Shown here: positions 35,663 to 45,831 of the stretch, in pieces | Numbering within the stretch: position 1 is the first letter of the stretch | Layout of the letters: each line of letters opens with the position of its first letter | From: Neoarius graeffei | Lineage: Eukaryota; Chordata; Actinopteri; Siluriformes; Ariidae | DNA: 64,000 nucleotides | Direction: 5' to 3' | NCBI RefSeq assembly: GCF_027579695.1 | Contig: NC_083586.1 | Location: 8,432,001 to 8,496,000, forward strand | Translations under genes and position numbers: made by a program | Notes under the pieces: generated by a model | Told to the model about the DNA's origin: nothing | The model's database searches: none | The model's input: only the letters and a program-made list of their open reading frames with translations

Positions 35663-36751
35663 ATGGAGCGCCGGTTTTGGGTTAGACCGGGAAGAAGCAG
35701 CGCTTGGTGGGACAACTTCGTGGACCAAGTTGTTGTCGCCGAAGAATGGTATGAGAACTTCCGAATGTCCAGATTGGCACTGATACACCTGTCAGAGCGA
35801 CTACGTCTACAGCTGGAAGGGACAACCACGAGAATGAGACGGCCCGTCGACCTTCTCACCAGGGTTGCATGCACCTTGTACTACTTGTGCGATGAGGGGC
35901 GACTTCGTAAAACTGCCAATGCTTTTGGACTTTCCCGGTCAACTGTCTCTGTCATCATTCGTCAAGTGTGTAAGGCAATATGCACCACCTTGGGTCATGA
36001 GTACATCGCCACACCAAAGACGGAACCTGAGGTACAACAGCTCGTAGACAACTTCTACAGCAGTCACGGTATGCCACAATGCCTGGGGGCAATCGATTGC
36101 ACGCACATCGAAGTGAAACGACCCAGTACTGATTCCACAGGGTTTGTAAACAGAAAGGGGAAACATTCTCTGAACGTACAAGCACTATGCGACTACAACT
36201 ACTGTTTTATGGACGTCTTGGTGAAATGGCCGGGCAGTGTCCACGACGCACGCATCTTCATGAACTCTGTGTTGTGCAGTGAACTGAGAGATGGGACAAT
36301 ACCACCCTGCCCAAAAGAGTTGGTGGAGGGCGAGGATGCAGTTCCTGCATTCATCCTTGGTGATCCAGCTTATCCCCTGCTGCCTTTCCTAATGAAGGAA
36401 TACCCCAATGGCGGAGCCACTCCTCAAGAACAGTATTATGGACTAACGCTGTGCAAGGCACATATGGTGATAGAATGTGCGTTTGGGCGCCTGAAGGCAC
36501 GGTTTGCAGCTCTGAGGAGGCCTATGGATATAAACCTGGATGACCTTTACTATGTGATATATGCTTGCTTTGTAATGCATAACTATTGTGAACTGCAGAA
36601 GGAACCTCTGCCAGAGAGTAGTGTGACTGCTGCTACGCAATATGACCAAGAGTTTCAGCCACCAGCTGCAGTGGACAAAACACACGAAGCTGAAGGAAGG
36701 CGTGTGAGGCGTGTTGTCACGATGTTTTTGGATCATGATAGGCTTGGTTAG
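35663..36751 (+). CDS. Harbinger transposase (DDE_Tnp_4), open frame
   Basis: 362 codons, uninterrupted. The N-terminal part has a helix-turn-helix around residues 85-105 (LRKTANAFGLSRSTVSVIIR). Catalytic acids sit in LGAIDCTHIEVKRP (~D143), ILGDPAYPLLPFL (~D231) and VIECAFGRLKARF (E ~270). MDVLVKWPGSVHDARIF, between the first two, is typical of PIF/Harbinger and the host gene HARBI1. The length is near the family norm of 350-400. The enzyme works as a nuclease together with the Myb-like partner coded opposite at 41908-39940. It may still be functional, since motifs and frame look whole. Confidence 0.93.
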   Translation: MERRFWVRPGRSSAWWDNFVDQVVVAEEWYENFRMSRLALIHLSERLRLQLEGTTTRMRRPVDLLTRVACTLYYLCDEGRLRKTANAFGLSRSTVSVIIRQVCKAICTTLGHEYIATPKTEPEVQQLVDNFYSSHGMPQCLGAIDCTHIEVKRPSTDSTGFVNRKGKHSLNVQALCDYNYCFMDVLVKWPGSVHDARIFMNSVLCSELRDGTIPPCPKELVEGEDAVPAFILGDPAYPLLPFLMKEYPNGGATPQEQYYGLTLCKAHMVIECAFGRLKARFAALRRPMDINLDDLYYVIYACFVMHNYCELQKEPLPESSVTAATQYDQEFQPPAAVDKTHEAEGRRVRRVVTMFLDHDRLG

Positions 36752-37200
36752 TTGTCATCGACTACAGGGATGGTCGGAGAACTCTTTTGATTTTTTGTGT
36801 GTGTTCAAACTGTCATTCCATATCATACACTCTTGTGTTCATTAGTTATGTTCATTAGTTATCACTCATCACTAGTTATCACTCATAGTTCATTAGTTGT
36901 GTTCATTAGTTATTGACATTTGATAAACTACTCTTTAACATCTCTTTGTCCTGTCAATATATTCAGCAGCCTTCAACATGTTGGTGAGTACTTATTTTGA
37001 GTGGTGTCAATGTGAATAACCATAAATGAAGTTACACTAATATTAACACCTGCACAAAATGTGTGTGCTAGGCACACGTGTTAACTTTCTAGAAGGTTGT
37101 AGTGAAGACACCATATCAAACTGCTTTCAGTAATATCTGAGTAACCCCAATCATACATGTTACATTGTCATTTAGCCCAATGTCAATTCTCTGTGATATA

Positions 37201-37384
37201 GCTTTTAGTGCAGAGGAAGAGCACAACACTGCTGCTTTACGTATCACCACTTTATTTTTTAGCTTGCTGACGTTTCGGCGTCAAGCCTTCATCAGAGGCT
37301 TGACGCCGAAACGTCAGCAAGCTAAAAAATAAAGTGGTGATACGTAAAGCAGCAGTGTTGCGCTCTTCCTCTGCACTGAAAGCT
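37201..37384. repeat. Near-perfect foldback with hammerhead-like core (Penelope-type end)
   Basis: Arms of about 88 bp (37201-37288 and 37297-37384) differ by very few bases around a short centre, TTCATCAG. The minus strand reads CTGATGA, a GGC/GCC stem, then GAAA, the core of a hammerhead ribozyme. Just beyond lies CAGCAAGCTAAAAAATA, close to the Penelope-like end at ~21925-21950 (CAAGCTTAAAAAATA). It is probably a pair of Penelope-like terminal repeats without a coding part. Confidence 0.7.
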
Positions 37385-37732
37385 ATGAAACTGTGAAAAG
37401 CTGCACCTGCAAACAAAGACTCTCGAGGTGTGCGGACCCTTGCAAATCCTCTGTGATAAATCATAACTACACAATGGGCAGCATTTGCATCTTACCATGA
37501 ACAACATTAAGAATGACAAGGCAAAGCATTATATTCATACTTTTATACTCTTAAATGAAAAACAAAAAGATGATACAAGGCGAAAAAAATGCCCACACAA
37601 GTACAACACGTCTTAAAAGGTGCAAAAAAAGTAAAAAAAAATTGAACATGGGTATAAACATGCAGTAAAATGGTATAAGTGGTACATGGTTTTCACTCAA
37701 TAAAATTAACAGTTATATATATAAAAAAAAAA

Positions 37733-39846
37733 ACAACTCCTTCTCACCCCCGGCGGGGGGGGTGGTATCCATGTCATCCTCAAGCTCGGGTCCTCTACCA
37801 GAGGCCTGGGAGTTTGAGGGTTCTGCGCAGTATCTTCGATGTTCCTAGGACTGCGCTCTTCTGGACTGAGGCTTCAGATGTTGTTCCTGGGATTTGCTGG
37901 AGCCACTCTCCCAGTTTGGGGGTTACTGCCCCAAGTGCCCCCACTACCACGGGGACCACGCAACCCTTGACCTTCCACATCCGTTCCAGCTGCTCTTTCA
38001 ACCCTTGATACTTCTCAAGTTTCTCATGTTCCTTCTTCCTGATGTTGGCGTCAGCTGGGATCGCCACATCTATCACCACCACCCTCTTCTGCTCTTTGTC
38101 CACCACCACTATGTCTGGTTGGTTAGCCAGGATCTGTTTGTCAGTCTGGAAGCTGAAGTCCCACAGAATCTTGGCCCTGTTGTTCTCAGCCACCTTCTGT
38201 GGTATGGCCCATTGGGACTTGGGTATTTCTATTCCATACTGGTTGCAGATGTTCCTGTATACTATCCCAGCCACTTGGTTGTGCCTCTCCATGTACGCTG
38301 ATCCAGCTAGCATCTTACACCCCGCTACTATGTGCTGGACTGTTTCAGGGGCTTCTTTGCACAGTCTGCATCTTGGGTCTGATCTACTCTGGTAGATCCT
38401 GGCCTCTATGGCTCTTGTGCTTATGGCCTGTTCTTGTGCTGCCATGATTAGTGCCTCTGTGCTGTCTGTCAGTCCTGCATTATCCAGCCACTGGTAGGAT
38501 TTCTTGATATCAGCCACTTCCTCTATCTGACGGTGGTACATGCCATGTAGGGGTTTGTCTCTCCAGGTTGTCTGTTCCTCCTCCTCCTCTGCACTCTCAT
38601 CAGGGTTCTGCTGCCTGAGACATTCACTTAGCAGTTCATCCTTTGGGGCCATCTTTCTGATGTATTCTCGGATTTTCGATGTTTCATCCTGGACCGTGGT
38701 CTTGACGCTCACTAGCCCTCGGCCTCCCTCTTTCCGCTTAGTGTATAGTCTCAGGGTGCTGGACTTGGGGTGGAACCCTCCATGCATGGTGAGGAGCTTT
38801 CTAGTCTTGATATCTGTGGCTTCTATCTCCTCCTTTGGCCAGTTTATGATACCAGCGGGGTATCTGATGACTGGTAGTGCGTACATGTTGATGGCTCGGA
38901 CCTTGTTTTTACCATTCAGCTGACTTTTCAGGACCTGCCTTACTCTCTGGAGGTATTTGGCTGTGGTTGACTTCCTTGTGGCCTCTTCATGGTTTCCATT
39001 AGCCTGTGGGATGCCAAGGTACTTGTAGCTGTCTTGGATATCACCTATGTTGCCCTCTGGTAGGTCAATCCCTTCAGTCCGGATCATCTTGCCTCTCTTT
39101 GAGACCATCCGGCCACACTTGTCCAATCCGAATGACATCCCTATGTCATCGCTGTAGATCCAGGTGGTGTGGATCAGCGAGTCTATTTCTCGCTCATTCC
39201 TGGCATACAGCTTGATGTCATCCATGTAGAGCAGGTGGCTGATTGTTGCCCCACTACGGAATTGGTACCCGTAGCCGCTCTTCGTGATGATCTGACTGAG
39301 GGGGTTCAGGCCTATGCAGAACAGCAGTGGTGATAGCGCATCTCCTTGGTATATGCCGCACTTGATGTTGACTTGGGCAATGGGTTTTGAGTTGGCCTCT
39401 AGGGTTGTCTTCCACATTTCCATTGAGTTCTGTATGAAGGTCCTTAGGTTCCTGTTGATCTTATACAGTTCCAGACATTCCAGTATCCATGTGTGTGGCA
39501 TTGAGTCGTAGGCTTTCTTGTAGTCAATCCAGGCAGTGCACAGGTTGGTCTGTCTCTTCTTACAGTCTCGGGCGACTGTTCTATCGGCCAGTAGCTGGTG
39601 CTTGGCTCCTCTGGTGTTACTGCCAATTCCTTTCTGTGCCTCGCTCATGTATTGAGCCACATGCTTACTCATTTTTGCCGCAATGATGCCTGACAGGGCC
39701 TTCCATGTTGTGCAGAGACAGGTAATTGGCCGGTAGTTGGATGGGATGGGTCCCTTCTGGGGGTCCTTCATGATTAGGACTGTCCTGCCTTGGGTTAGCC
39801 ATTCTGGGTGGGTTCCATCCCTCAGCAGCTGGTTCATCTGTGCTGC
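37733..39846 (-). mobile_element. R4/Dong (Rex6)-like LINE, 5'-truncated
   Basis: The minus strand codes an RT followed by a C-x2-C...H...C knuckle and a restriction-like endonuclease, the layout of LINE groups with a C-terminal nuclease. The 3' part ends near 37733 with CGGCGGGGG then a T-rich stretch. The 5' cut lies at an AT repeat of TTAAATA units (39847-39925). R4/Dong elements are known to insert into TAA-type repeats, which would fit. It lies within the Harbinger. Confidence 0.8.
37795..39846 (-). pseudogene. LINE RT with restriction-like endonuclease, truncated
   Basis: The open frame runs from about 39846 to 37795 without a break. RT motifs are SNYRPITCLCTTWKALSGII, AWIDYKKAYDSMPHTWI, CGIYQGDALSPLLFCIGLNP and the catalytic LLYMDDIKLYA. 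The C-terminal zinc knuckle is CRLCKEAPETVQHIVAGC. The nuclease core QPDIVVVDKEQKRVVVIDVA fits PD-(D/E)xK-type endonucleases of R2/R4-like LINEs. The N-terminal DNA-binding fingers and the first RT motifs are lost by 5' truncation, so it cannot move by itself. The first ~30 codons in the frame come from the AT repeat and are not part of the protein. Confidence 0.87.
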
Positions 39847-39939
39847 TATATATATATTAAATATATATATATTAAATATTAAATATTTAATATTAAATAT
39901 TAAATATATATATATTAAAATTAATAAAATTAACAAAAT

Positions 39940-41908
39940 TTACAGATGCCCATAACTGGGATATGGCATGCCGTCCTGTGTGTCACTGTAGTATGAGGTT
40001 CTGTGGCGTGGTGTGCTGTAATGTAAGGAGGCATGGTGTGGTGTGCTGTGCTGTGGTGAATGAAGCCTCCTGTGGCTGGAGCCACTGACCATGTGCTGCA
40101 CCAGCATTTCAACTGATGTGGCCATGCGTTTCATGGCGCCGATGAACTCATGGTCAGTCTCCTCCAGCCGCTGGAACATTCGCCGCTTTAGCTCCAGTTC
40201 CTCCTGAGCAATTACAAGTGGCGATATCTTCCTCTTCAGCCGGTCTGTGCGGTGCGACTCCATCATTGTGGCCAGTTGAGTGCGACGCCTCGCAACCGTC
40301 TGCCCACTCAGCACCTGGCTACCCACCTCATCCTCATCCTCGTCACAGTCAGCGCCACCTTCTGTCGTGGAGCTTGATGTGGAGCTTGTTGCCTCAGAAG
40401 GTCGGTCCGCACGAAGGTCTGCTGTCTCTATTCCTCCAGGAAGGGAGCAGGTGCCAGCCGATCCCCCCCAAATGGCCTCCTCACACAATTCAAAGAAGAG
40501 GAGAACCACTCGGCTGCAACCACTCCTCCGCCCAGCATCCACAGCCCGTCTGTACTTCGCGCGTATGGCCTTAAGCTTCGATGTCACTTGAGCTGAGAAT
40601 ACAGGACAAGACACAAAACATCAACATCTGAAATATAACAAAATGTTCTGAGTGAATAATTCTGCACAGATTGTATTACACTACAGCATTTTTTAGGTGA
40701 GCGAAAGTGTTGGAATGTGTGTAATGGGTGTTTCATGTTGACCAGTTTTGCTGAGTTTAAGGTTGATTTTTCAAATATTAAGTAGTCTGCATGACTTACC
40801 AACCTTTTGGCCTGGGTTTAAACCCATAACGACTCTGCATCTCTTGTCAGAGGATAAAAAAACATGACATTAAAGAAGGCCAAAAAGTAGGAAAGTCATG
40901 CAGACTATTTTAAATTTGAAAAATCAACCTTACACTCAACAACTGGTCAACATGAAACACCCATAACCCAATACTTTTGCTCACCTAAAATGCTGCTACT
41001 ATTTAAAAATATCCACTGGAGGTCACTAGACTCCGTTTAGTAGCTTATAAACGAAATGCTCTGCCTTTTCACCATCTCTGGTTAAACTCCTCAAGTAATC
41101 GCATATACAATAGAGTAGTGATGGGAATTTCGGCTCTTTTTCGGGAGCCGGCTCTTTTGGCTCTTCTTACTATAAGGAGCCGGCTCTTTCGGCTCCCAAA
41201 CGGCTCCCGAGATTTTATTTTTGATTTAATTGCTGCAATTAACTAGTTAAGGACAAAAACTAATTCGGCTCCCCAACTCGGCTCCCACCGAAGAGCCGGC
41301 TCCCGTCGTTCACTTCAAAGAGCCGGCTCTTTGAACCGGATCGTTCGCAACCGACACATCACTACAATAGAGCAGCTATATTTAATCAGTACAGCATTAA
41401 CAATGATTTGAGGACTTATCATTTATTTTTTGAAGGACAACAGCATAAACAATGAACAGCTATGTACCATAGCACGTAGCATGACAACATTGCCGTTCTG
41501 CAAGGTGAAGAGTGTACCGAACACGTGATCCTTCTAGCATAAACACGAAGGCCATACACGGTGTAAAAAAGGCGTCATTGTAGTACTAGTACCGCCAATA
41601 ACAGACTGGCATGCTTCATTTTTTACAACGACATTTCATATTTACTTCAATTTTAAACAAAGATATTTCAAATGCTTACCTTTTGAGATCTCCTCCTTCG
41701 CGTGAGGGAAGTCTTTCCCACTTGCGTGGGCATCCTCTGGCGAGGGGTAGTGGTCCAAAAAACGGCCCCGTATGTCCCCATATTTTGTTTGGACACTTTC
41801 CCAGTCCACACCCTGACCTGACACCGTTGTTTTATAATACAATGTTACGTTTAGTAACAATTGGACCTCGTCGTCCGTCCATGAGAAAAAGGTCTTTAGG
41901 CTTGCCAT
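39940..41908 (-). CDS. Harbinger Myb/SANT-like protein, two exons
   Basis: Exon 1 runs 41908-41681 (MASLKTFFSWTDDEVQLLLN, GDIRGRFLDHYPS), ending at a GTAAGC donor. Exon 2 starts at 40592 after CTGTATTCTCAG and runs to 39940 (AQVTSKLKAIRAKYRRAVDA...). The SANT/Myb-like trihelix lies in exon 1 and the start of exon 2. The rest is Ser/Thr- and acid-rich, with a coiled-coil-like stretch EELELKRRMFQRLEETDHEF. In this family the protein binds the subterminal DNA and carries the transposase into the nucleus. The intron holds two MITEs, which would be spliced out. A further ATG at 41974 lies upstream, but the family start resembles the MASLK position. Confidence 0.82.
40683..40999. mobile_element. 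Palindromic MITE in the Myb-gene intron
   Basis: The left arm (ACAGCATTTTTTAGGTGAGC ... GGTTGATTTTTCAAAT) is repeated in inverse on the right (ATTTGAAAAATCAACC ... GCTCACCTAAAATGCTG). Ends are CTACAGCATTTT/AAATGCTGCTAC. The family is unknown; it could be a Tc1/mariner-type MITE. Confidence 0.75.
41116..41364. mobile_element. hAT MITE rich in GAGCCGGCTC
   Basis: Starts TAGTGATGGGAATTTCGGC, ends ACACATCACTA, with the 8-bp duplication CAATAGAG at 41108-41115 and 41365-41372. The inside is made of repeated GGAGCCGGCTCTTT words on both strands. It has no coding capacity. Confidence 0.95.
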
Positions 41909-42186
41909 CCTTCTACTTGCAAGTGGTGAGCCTTGCGCATGCCCGATATGCACTGGGATCATGTTACGCGCCATCTGAAATGCACTGGGATCATGTTACG
42001 CGCCGTCTGAAATGCACTGGGATCATGTTATGTGCCATCTAAAGTCATGTAATTAGCGTATCTGTGTATTGGCGTTGCTGTGTGCACGGCTACCGGTTTT
42101 AGTGTATACGCGAATCGTTTTAAGAACGTTAATCTGATGATCCGCTGATTCGACGTAATGTAAACGTAGCCTAAACCTACCGGCAA

Positions 42187-42594
42187 TTAGAAAAGGCTCC
42201 AGCAGGACTTGGGGTCATCTTTCATTGAGTGGCTTGGAGCTTCACATCCTCTTTCTTCTGCACTTCGTCTCCCCTTTGCCAGCCATGACGACACATAACT
42301 TTGTGGACCGAATTGTTGTAATAGAGGCCCATTACATTTCAAAAACATCAGGTTTGAAAGTCTTGGAACAGCAAGGGAGTTTCTTTTGTCAGTTAGAATA
42401 TTATTCATGCAACTGAACGCACGCTCACATTCACTAGTTGAAACGGCAATAGTGTGGACAGCTTTTAGCAGAAGCTTCAGTGCTTCTGGTGTCTGGGATC
42501 CCCGCAGCTCCTTGTACTCACGAAACCCTTGTACACTACCTCTCCTCTCCACTTTTAATCTGTCACACAAGCGCAGCACATCTTCATACACCAT
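42187..42594 (-). pseudogene. hAT transposase C-terminal (dimerisation) part
   Basis: The frame reads KLLLKAVHTIAVSTSECERA then SCMNNILTDKRNSLAVPRLS and LMFLKCNGP, the conserved hATC dimerisation block with the A-x4-E-R-x-F signature. The ending SWLAKGRRSA matches the usual C-terminus of this family. The DDE core and BED finger are absent; upstream on the minus strand the hAT terminus follows within about 450 bp. It is therefore a leftover of an internally deleted, non-autonomous hAT. The Harbinger inserted only about 15 bp beyond its stop side. Confidence 0.88.
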
Positions 42595-43427
42595 GTTGTA
42601 TGTCCAGTTCTCCCTAAATTAAACTAAATTACCTCAGACCAACCGCAGAACCAGAGACTACCACAATGACCGCCCAGTAACTCAAACTTGCGCTAATGTT
42701 CAGCAGCACTCAACGTTCGCAAGACCTAGCGACCTAGGATCCCTGCTCCTCTTGTCTCCTCCGTCCTCCTCCGCTGTCAAACACACAGACTGTATATGGT
42801 CTATGGCAGCCCTATGGTCAAACACGGTGCCGGAGGGCAGAGGACACGATTGGAGGAGAGATATTGATATGCGTGAGCATACAGGAAGAGTATGATCACA
42901 AATCGCAAGGAGAGAAATAGAACTTCCTAGACAGAGTATGATGAGCTCATGAGAAGTACCGGTACACCGTAAAAAGTCCTGGTACACTAGGGGCTAAAAT
43001 TGATAAGTGCCGGTACGCCGTACCGGTGCGTACCGGCCCACTTAAAGCACTGGCCCCTGTTAGAAATTTACTATTACCAGAATGACAATAAGTCAGTTGT
43101 GATTCATCACTAAATCTCTGTGCAAGTCCTAGGCTAGTGCACTAGTGAAACGGTGCACATTATTCTAAATCAAACTGGGGTGCTGTTCTCTTTGAACCTA
43201 TATGAACTTTAGGCTATTTCAACCTTTCCTAATCTGCTTCCACTTTTGTAGACTGGTCCAACCTTTGGCTGAAAGTTTATGACTGGTTACTTGGCGACCA
43301 AAGGGATTATTGCTGCAGAAAATCATGTTGGTAGAATCCTGTGCGGGGTGGCGAGACCCTACCATGAAATGAGATGCAAGGTACAGTAGGCCTATTGCCT
43401 GAAATAAGCTAAGATAGGAAATACAAA

Positions 43428-43727
43428 GCCCCCCCCATGCACTTTTTGAAAGCCCACCTGGGACACTCCCATTGTCATTGTGACACAGCACTCCACAGCA
43501 CACAGTGCACACTGCACACAACGAAATTGCATTTATGCCTCACCCGTGCAAGGGGGCAGCCTCAAACAGCACCCCAAGGGTACCATGCTCAGGGTACCTC
43601 AGTCATGGAGGATGATGGGGGAGAGTACTGGTTACTCCCCCCACCAACCTGGCGCGCCGGGAATCGAACCAGCAACCCTTGGGCTACAAGCCTGACACCC
43701 TAACCCATGACTGCCCATGGCACTTTC
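43428..43727 (-). mobile_element. Second SINE family (tRNA head GGTTCGATTCC), inverted
   Basis: On the minus strand the head reads CATGGGTTAGGGTGTCAGGC, with a B box GGTTCGATTCC near 43668, and the tail reads CACAATGACAATGGGAGTG. It differs from the main SINE family of this window. It lies in intron 2 of the integrase gene. The similar words CCATGCACTTT and CCATGGCACTTT at the two ends may be the target duplication. Confidence 0.75.
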
Positions 43728-44767
43728 TGCACTGTGAACTTCACCTTGCCCCTACAACCCTTTATGCAAATTAGGCTGACACACTGACATAATTGTATAG
43801 CATTCTTAACAGCCAGCAATCATTTCTGCATGTGACATAAACTTCCTTGTATCTGTATAATAACAAAACAAAAAAAAAAGTACTATAGCTAAAATTATTG
43901 CAGCAGATATATGTGAGCACACCAAGACAAATTAACATTAACTGGAATTGAAACAGTTATAATAACTGATATAGACTGTATTCTAGGTGAATCCATTCCA
44001 CAGTAATAGAGCTCAGGCCTTGCTGTATTTGAACAGAGATTATATATCAGACATAAACTGACCAAAATCACTTGTCATGTATTACAGGGCCTGTGGAACT
44101 TCAACCCAGTCCCATACAATGCTGCCTATATGGGGCATAAGCTCCACTTAGATCAAAATGAAAAACTTGCAATGTTTGTAGTGACACATGTGATTGCCAT
44201 AGATGGCTATTCTCGCAAGGTAGTGGCACATGCAACAATGCCAGTAAAGAACAATCTTGTCATTTATGAAGATGTTTACAGGTATGTCATGTAATTTAAT
44301 AATTGGTGTAATCAACCTTAACATGGCTACATACCTATCTATACCTTATACGCAAGGATCTTTTGTTGTAAATTCATCACAAAAGCCAAAGCCCTATTCT
44401 ATAGTATTTACAATGGGATGTTATGACAATGATTGGTGTTGGTTGTTTATTGTGACAGCACAACTCTGATCTCTTTCATGTCTTTACAATTCAAGGTCTG
44501 CTGTGGTAAACTTTGGGATATGGGATCAGGTCCGTGTTGACCACGGCAAGGAGTTCTACTTGACGTTATTCATTCAAGAAATTCTTGCATCCCACAGACA
44601 CTGTCAGGACAAACCCCCTTACCATCAAACCACATCAACAAAGGTAAAAAAAAAAACAGAAAGGTGTATGCTGATATTTTGAAAACATTCACCCATGTAG
44701 TTTTGTGTGCGCCTTGATGGCATTTAGTAATTTAAAGGTGATCTCTCTCACTTCTCTCCACCCCTCC

Positions 44768-44905
44768 ACAAATCTTTGTCCCATGTGTGACAAGGTATTT
44801 AGTGTGGCTGTCCCCCAATTCTAGAACACCTTCCCTCTTTCACTATGTCAATGTGCTTCCCTCTCCACCTTCAAAGCCAGGCTCTAAACTCACCATTCCA
44901 CCTTT
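44768..44905 (+). mobile_element. LINE RT C-terminal fragment
   Basis: One frame reads VFSVAVPQFWNTFPLSLCQC then ASLSTFKARL, the conserved C-terminal block of CR1/L2-type RTs. It is very short and lies in intron 4 of the integrase gene. Confidence 0.6.
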
Positions 44906-44952
44906 GTTTTCCAATCCCAGTGCTGTCTGATAGAGGTTTTATTAGTATTGAC

Positions 44953-45831
44953 TAGTGCTGTCAAAGTTAACGCGATAATAACGCGTTAACGTAATCTCAA
45001 TTTATCGCGATTTAAAAAAATAGTGCTGTTAACGCAAATTCTAATTTGGCCCTGCGAGTCACCCGTAGTTCCTGTTGAGGTTTGTCGCGCGCTGCTTCAA
45101 TAAGAGTACGTGTGAGTGATGGAGAAAGGCATAGACATATAAACATCCTCGCCACCATATTGGATGGGGCAAAGTGGAGATTCTTCAACTGTCTCTGGTA
45201 TAGCATCTAGACAGTGGCTGAGAATAAAGATGCCTCATTCATGTGCTGCGTTTAACTGTACCAACAGGTTTACCGTCCAAACGAGATCACATGGGATTAC
45301 CTTTCACAGGTGAGACTGGAAAAATACTTTTCAATACTGTTCCTTCAGTCTTCAGTTTCCCAGCTCATCTCCACCGGGTAGGTGTAGAGTTATAAGCAGT
45401 GAGAATTAGATAATACAGTGCCACACTATGATGAACATTTTTGAAAGTATGATGAATGTTTTTATTTTTGTTATCTGTTTTTTTCTTCTTTTATGGCAAA
45501 TACTTCTCTTCAAAAGGAACTAATGAAGAGTAAAATAAAACATTTTTTTATTTTCACAGTGATATGCACTTTATTTTTCATCCCTTGGTTTTCTCATCTA
45601 ATATGGAAGTTATGGATGTCAGTGGCTGTGACAAGACGTGTTATGCTCTCCAATAAAAAAAAAAAAAACATTGGTACAAAGCAAGCCCATTCACTTTTTT
45701 ATGCTGATAAGAGAATTACAATGGTTTTTCATGTGACAAAAATGTGCGATTAAATTGCGATTAACCGCGAGTTAACTATGACAGTCGCGACATTAATCGC
45801 GATTAAATATTTTAATCGCTTGACAGCACTA
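44953..45831. mobile_element. hAT non-autonomous element carrying a P-element end
   Basis: Ends TAGTGCTGTCAAAGTTAACG and its inverse TTGACAGCACTA, with subterminal GCGATTAA repeats. The 8-bp duplication GTATTGAC is at 44945-44952 and 45832-45839. From about 45129 to 45470 it contains the end of a P-type transposon, including a THAP exon. It lies in intron 4 of the integrase gene. Confidence 0.92.
45230..45310 (+). pseudogene. THAP-domain first exon of a P-type transposase
   Basis: ATG at 45230 starts MPHSCAAFNCTNRFTVQTRS followed by HGITFHR, then a GTGAGA donor. This is the first half of a THAP zinc finger (C-x4-C). THAP domains sit at the N-terminus of P-element transposases and bind their ends. 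A near-identical exon is at 48983. The rest of the gene is missing in both places, so it is a remnant. Confidence 0.85.

Larger units (their letters stand above)
35179..42171. mobile_element. PIF/Harbinger transposon, two genes, nested insertions
   Basis: Ends GGCTACGTTTACA and TGTAAACGTAGCC, with the 3-bp target TAA at 35176-35178 and 42172-42174. It codes a DDE transposase on + and a spliced Myb/SANT-like protein on -, the two-gene set of Harbinger. Later insertions are a Penelope-type foldback (37201-37384), an R4/Dong-like LINE (~37733-39846), a palindromic MITE (40683-40999) and a hAT MITE (41116-41364). Its own size without these is about 4.1 kb. Confidence 0.95.
34427..43052. mobile_element. 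hAT transposon holding a Harbinger element
   Basis: Ends CAGTGCTTTAAGTGGG and CCCACTTAAAGCACTG are inverted. The 8-bp target duplication GCCCCTGT is at 34419-34426 and 43053-43060. Removing the Harbinger (35179-42171) leaves about 1.6 kb, including the C-terminal part of a hAT transposase on the minus strand. The subterminal sequence AAGTGCCGGTACTC/GTACCGGCCC is also inverted. It lies in intron 1 of the integrase gene. Confidence 0.93.

Noticed and set aside
45493-45753. 86-codon hydrophobic ORF
   Set aside because: It lies in the noncoding part of a hAT element with subterminal repeats; composition is AT-driven.
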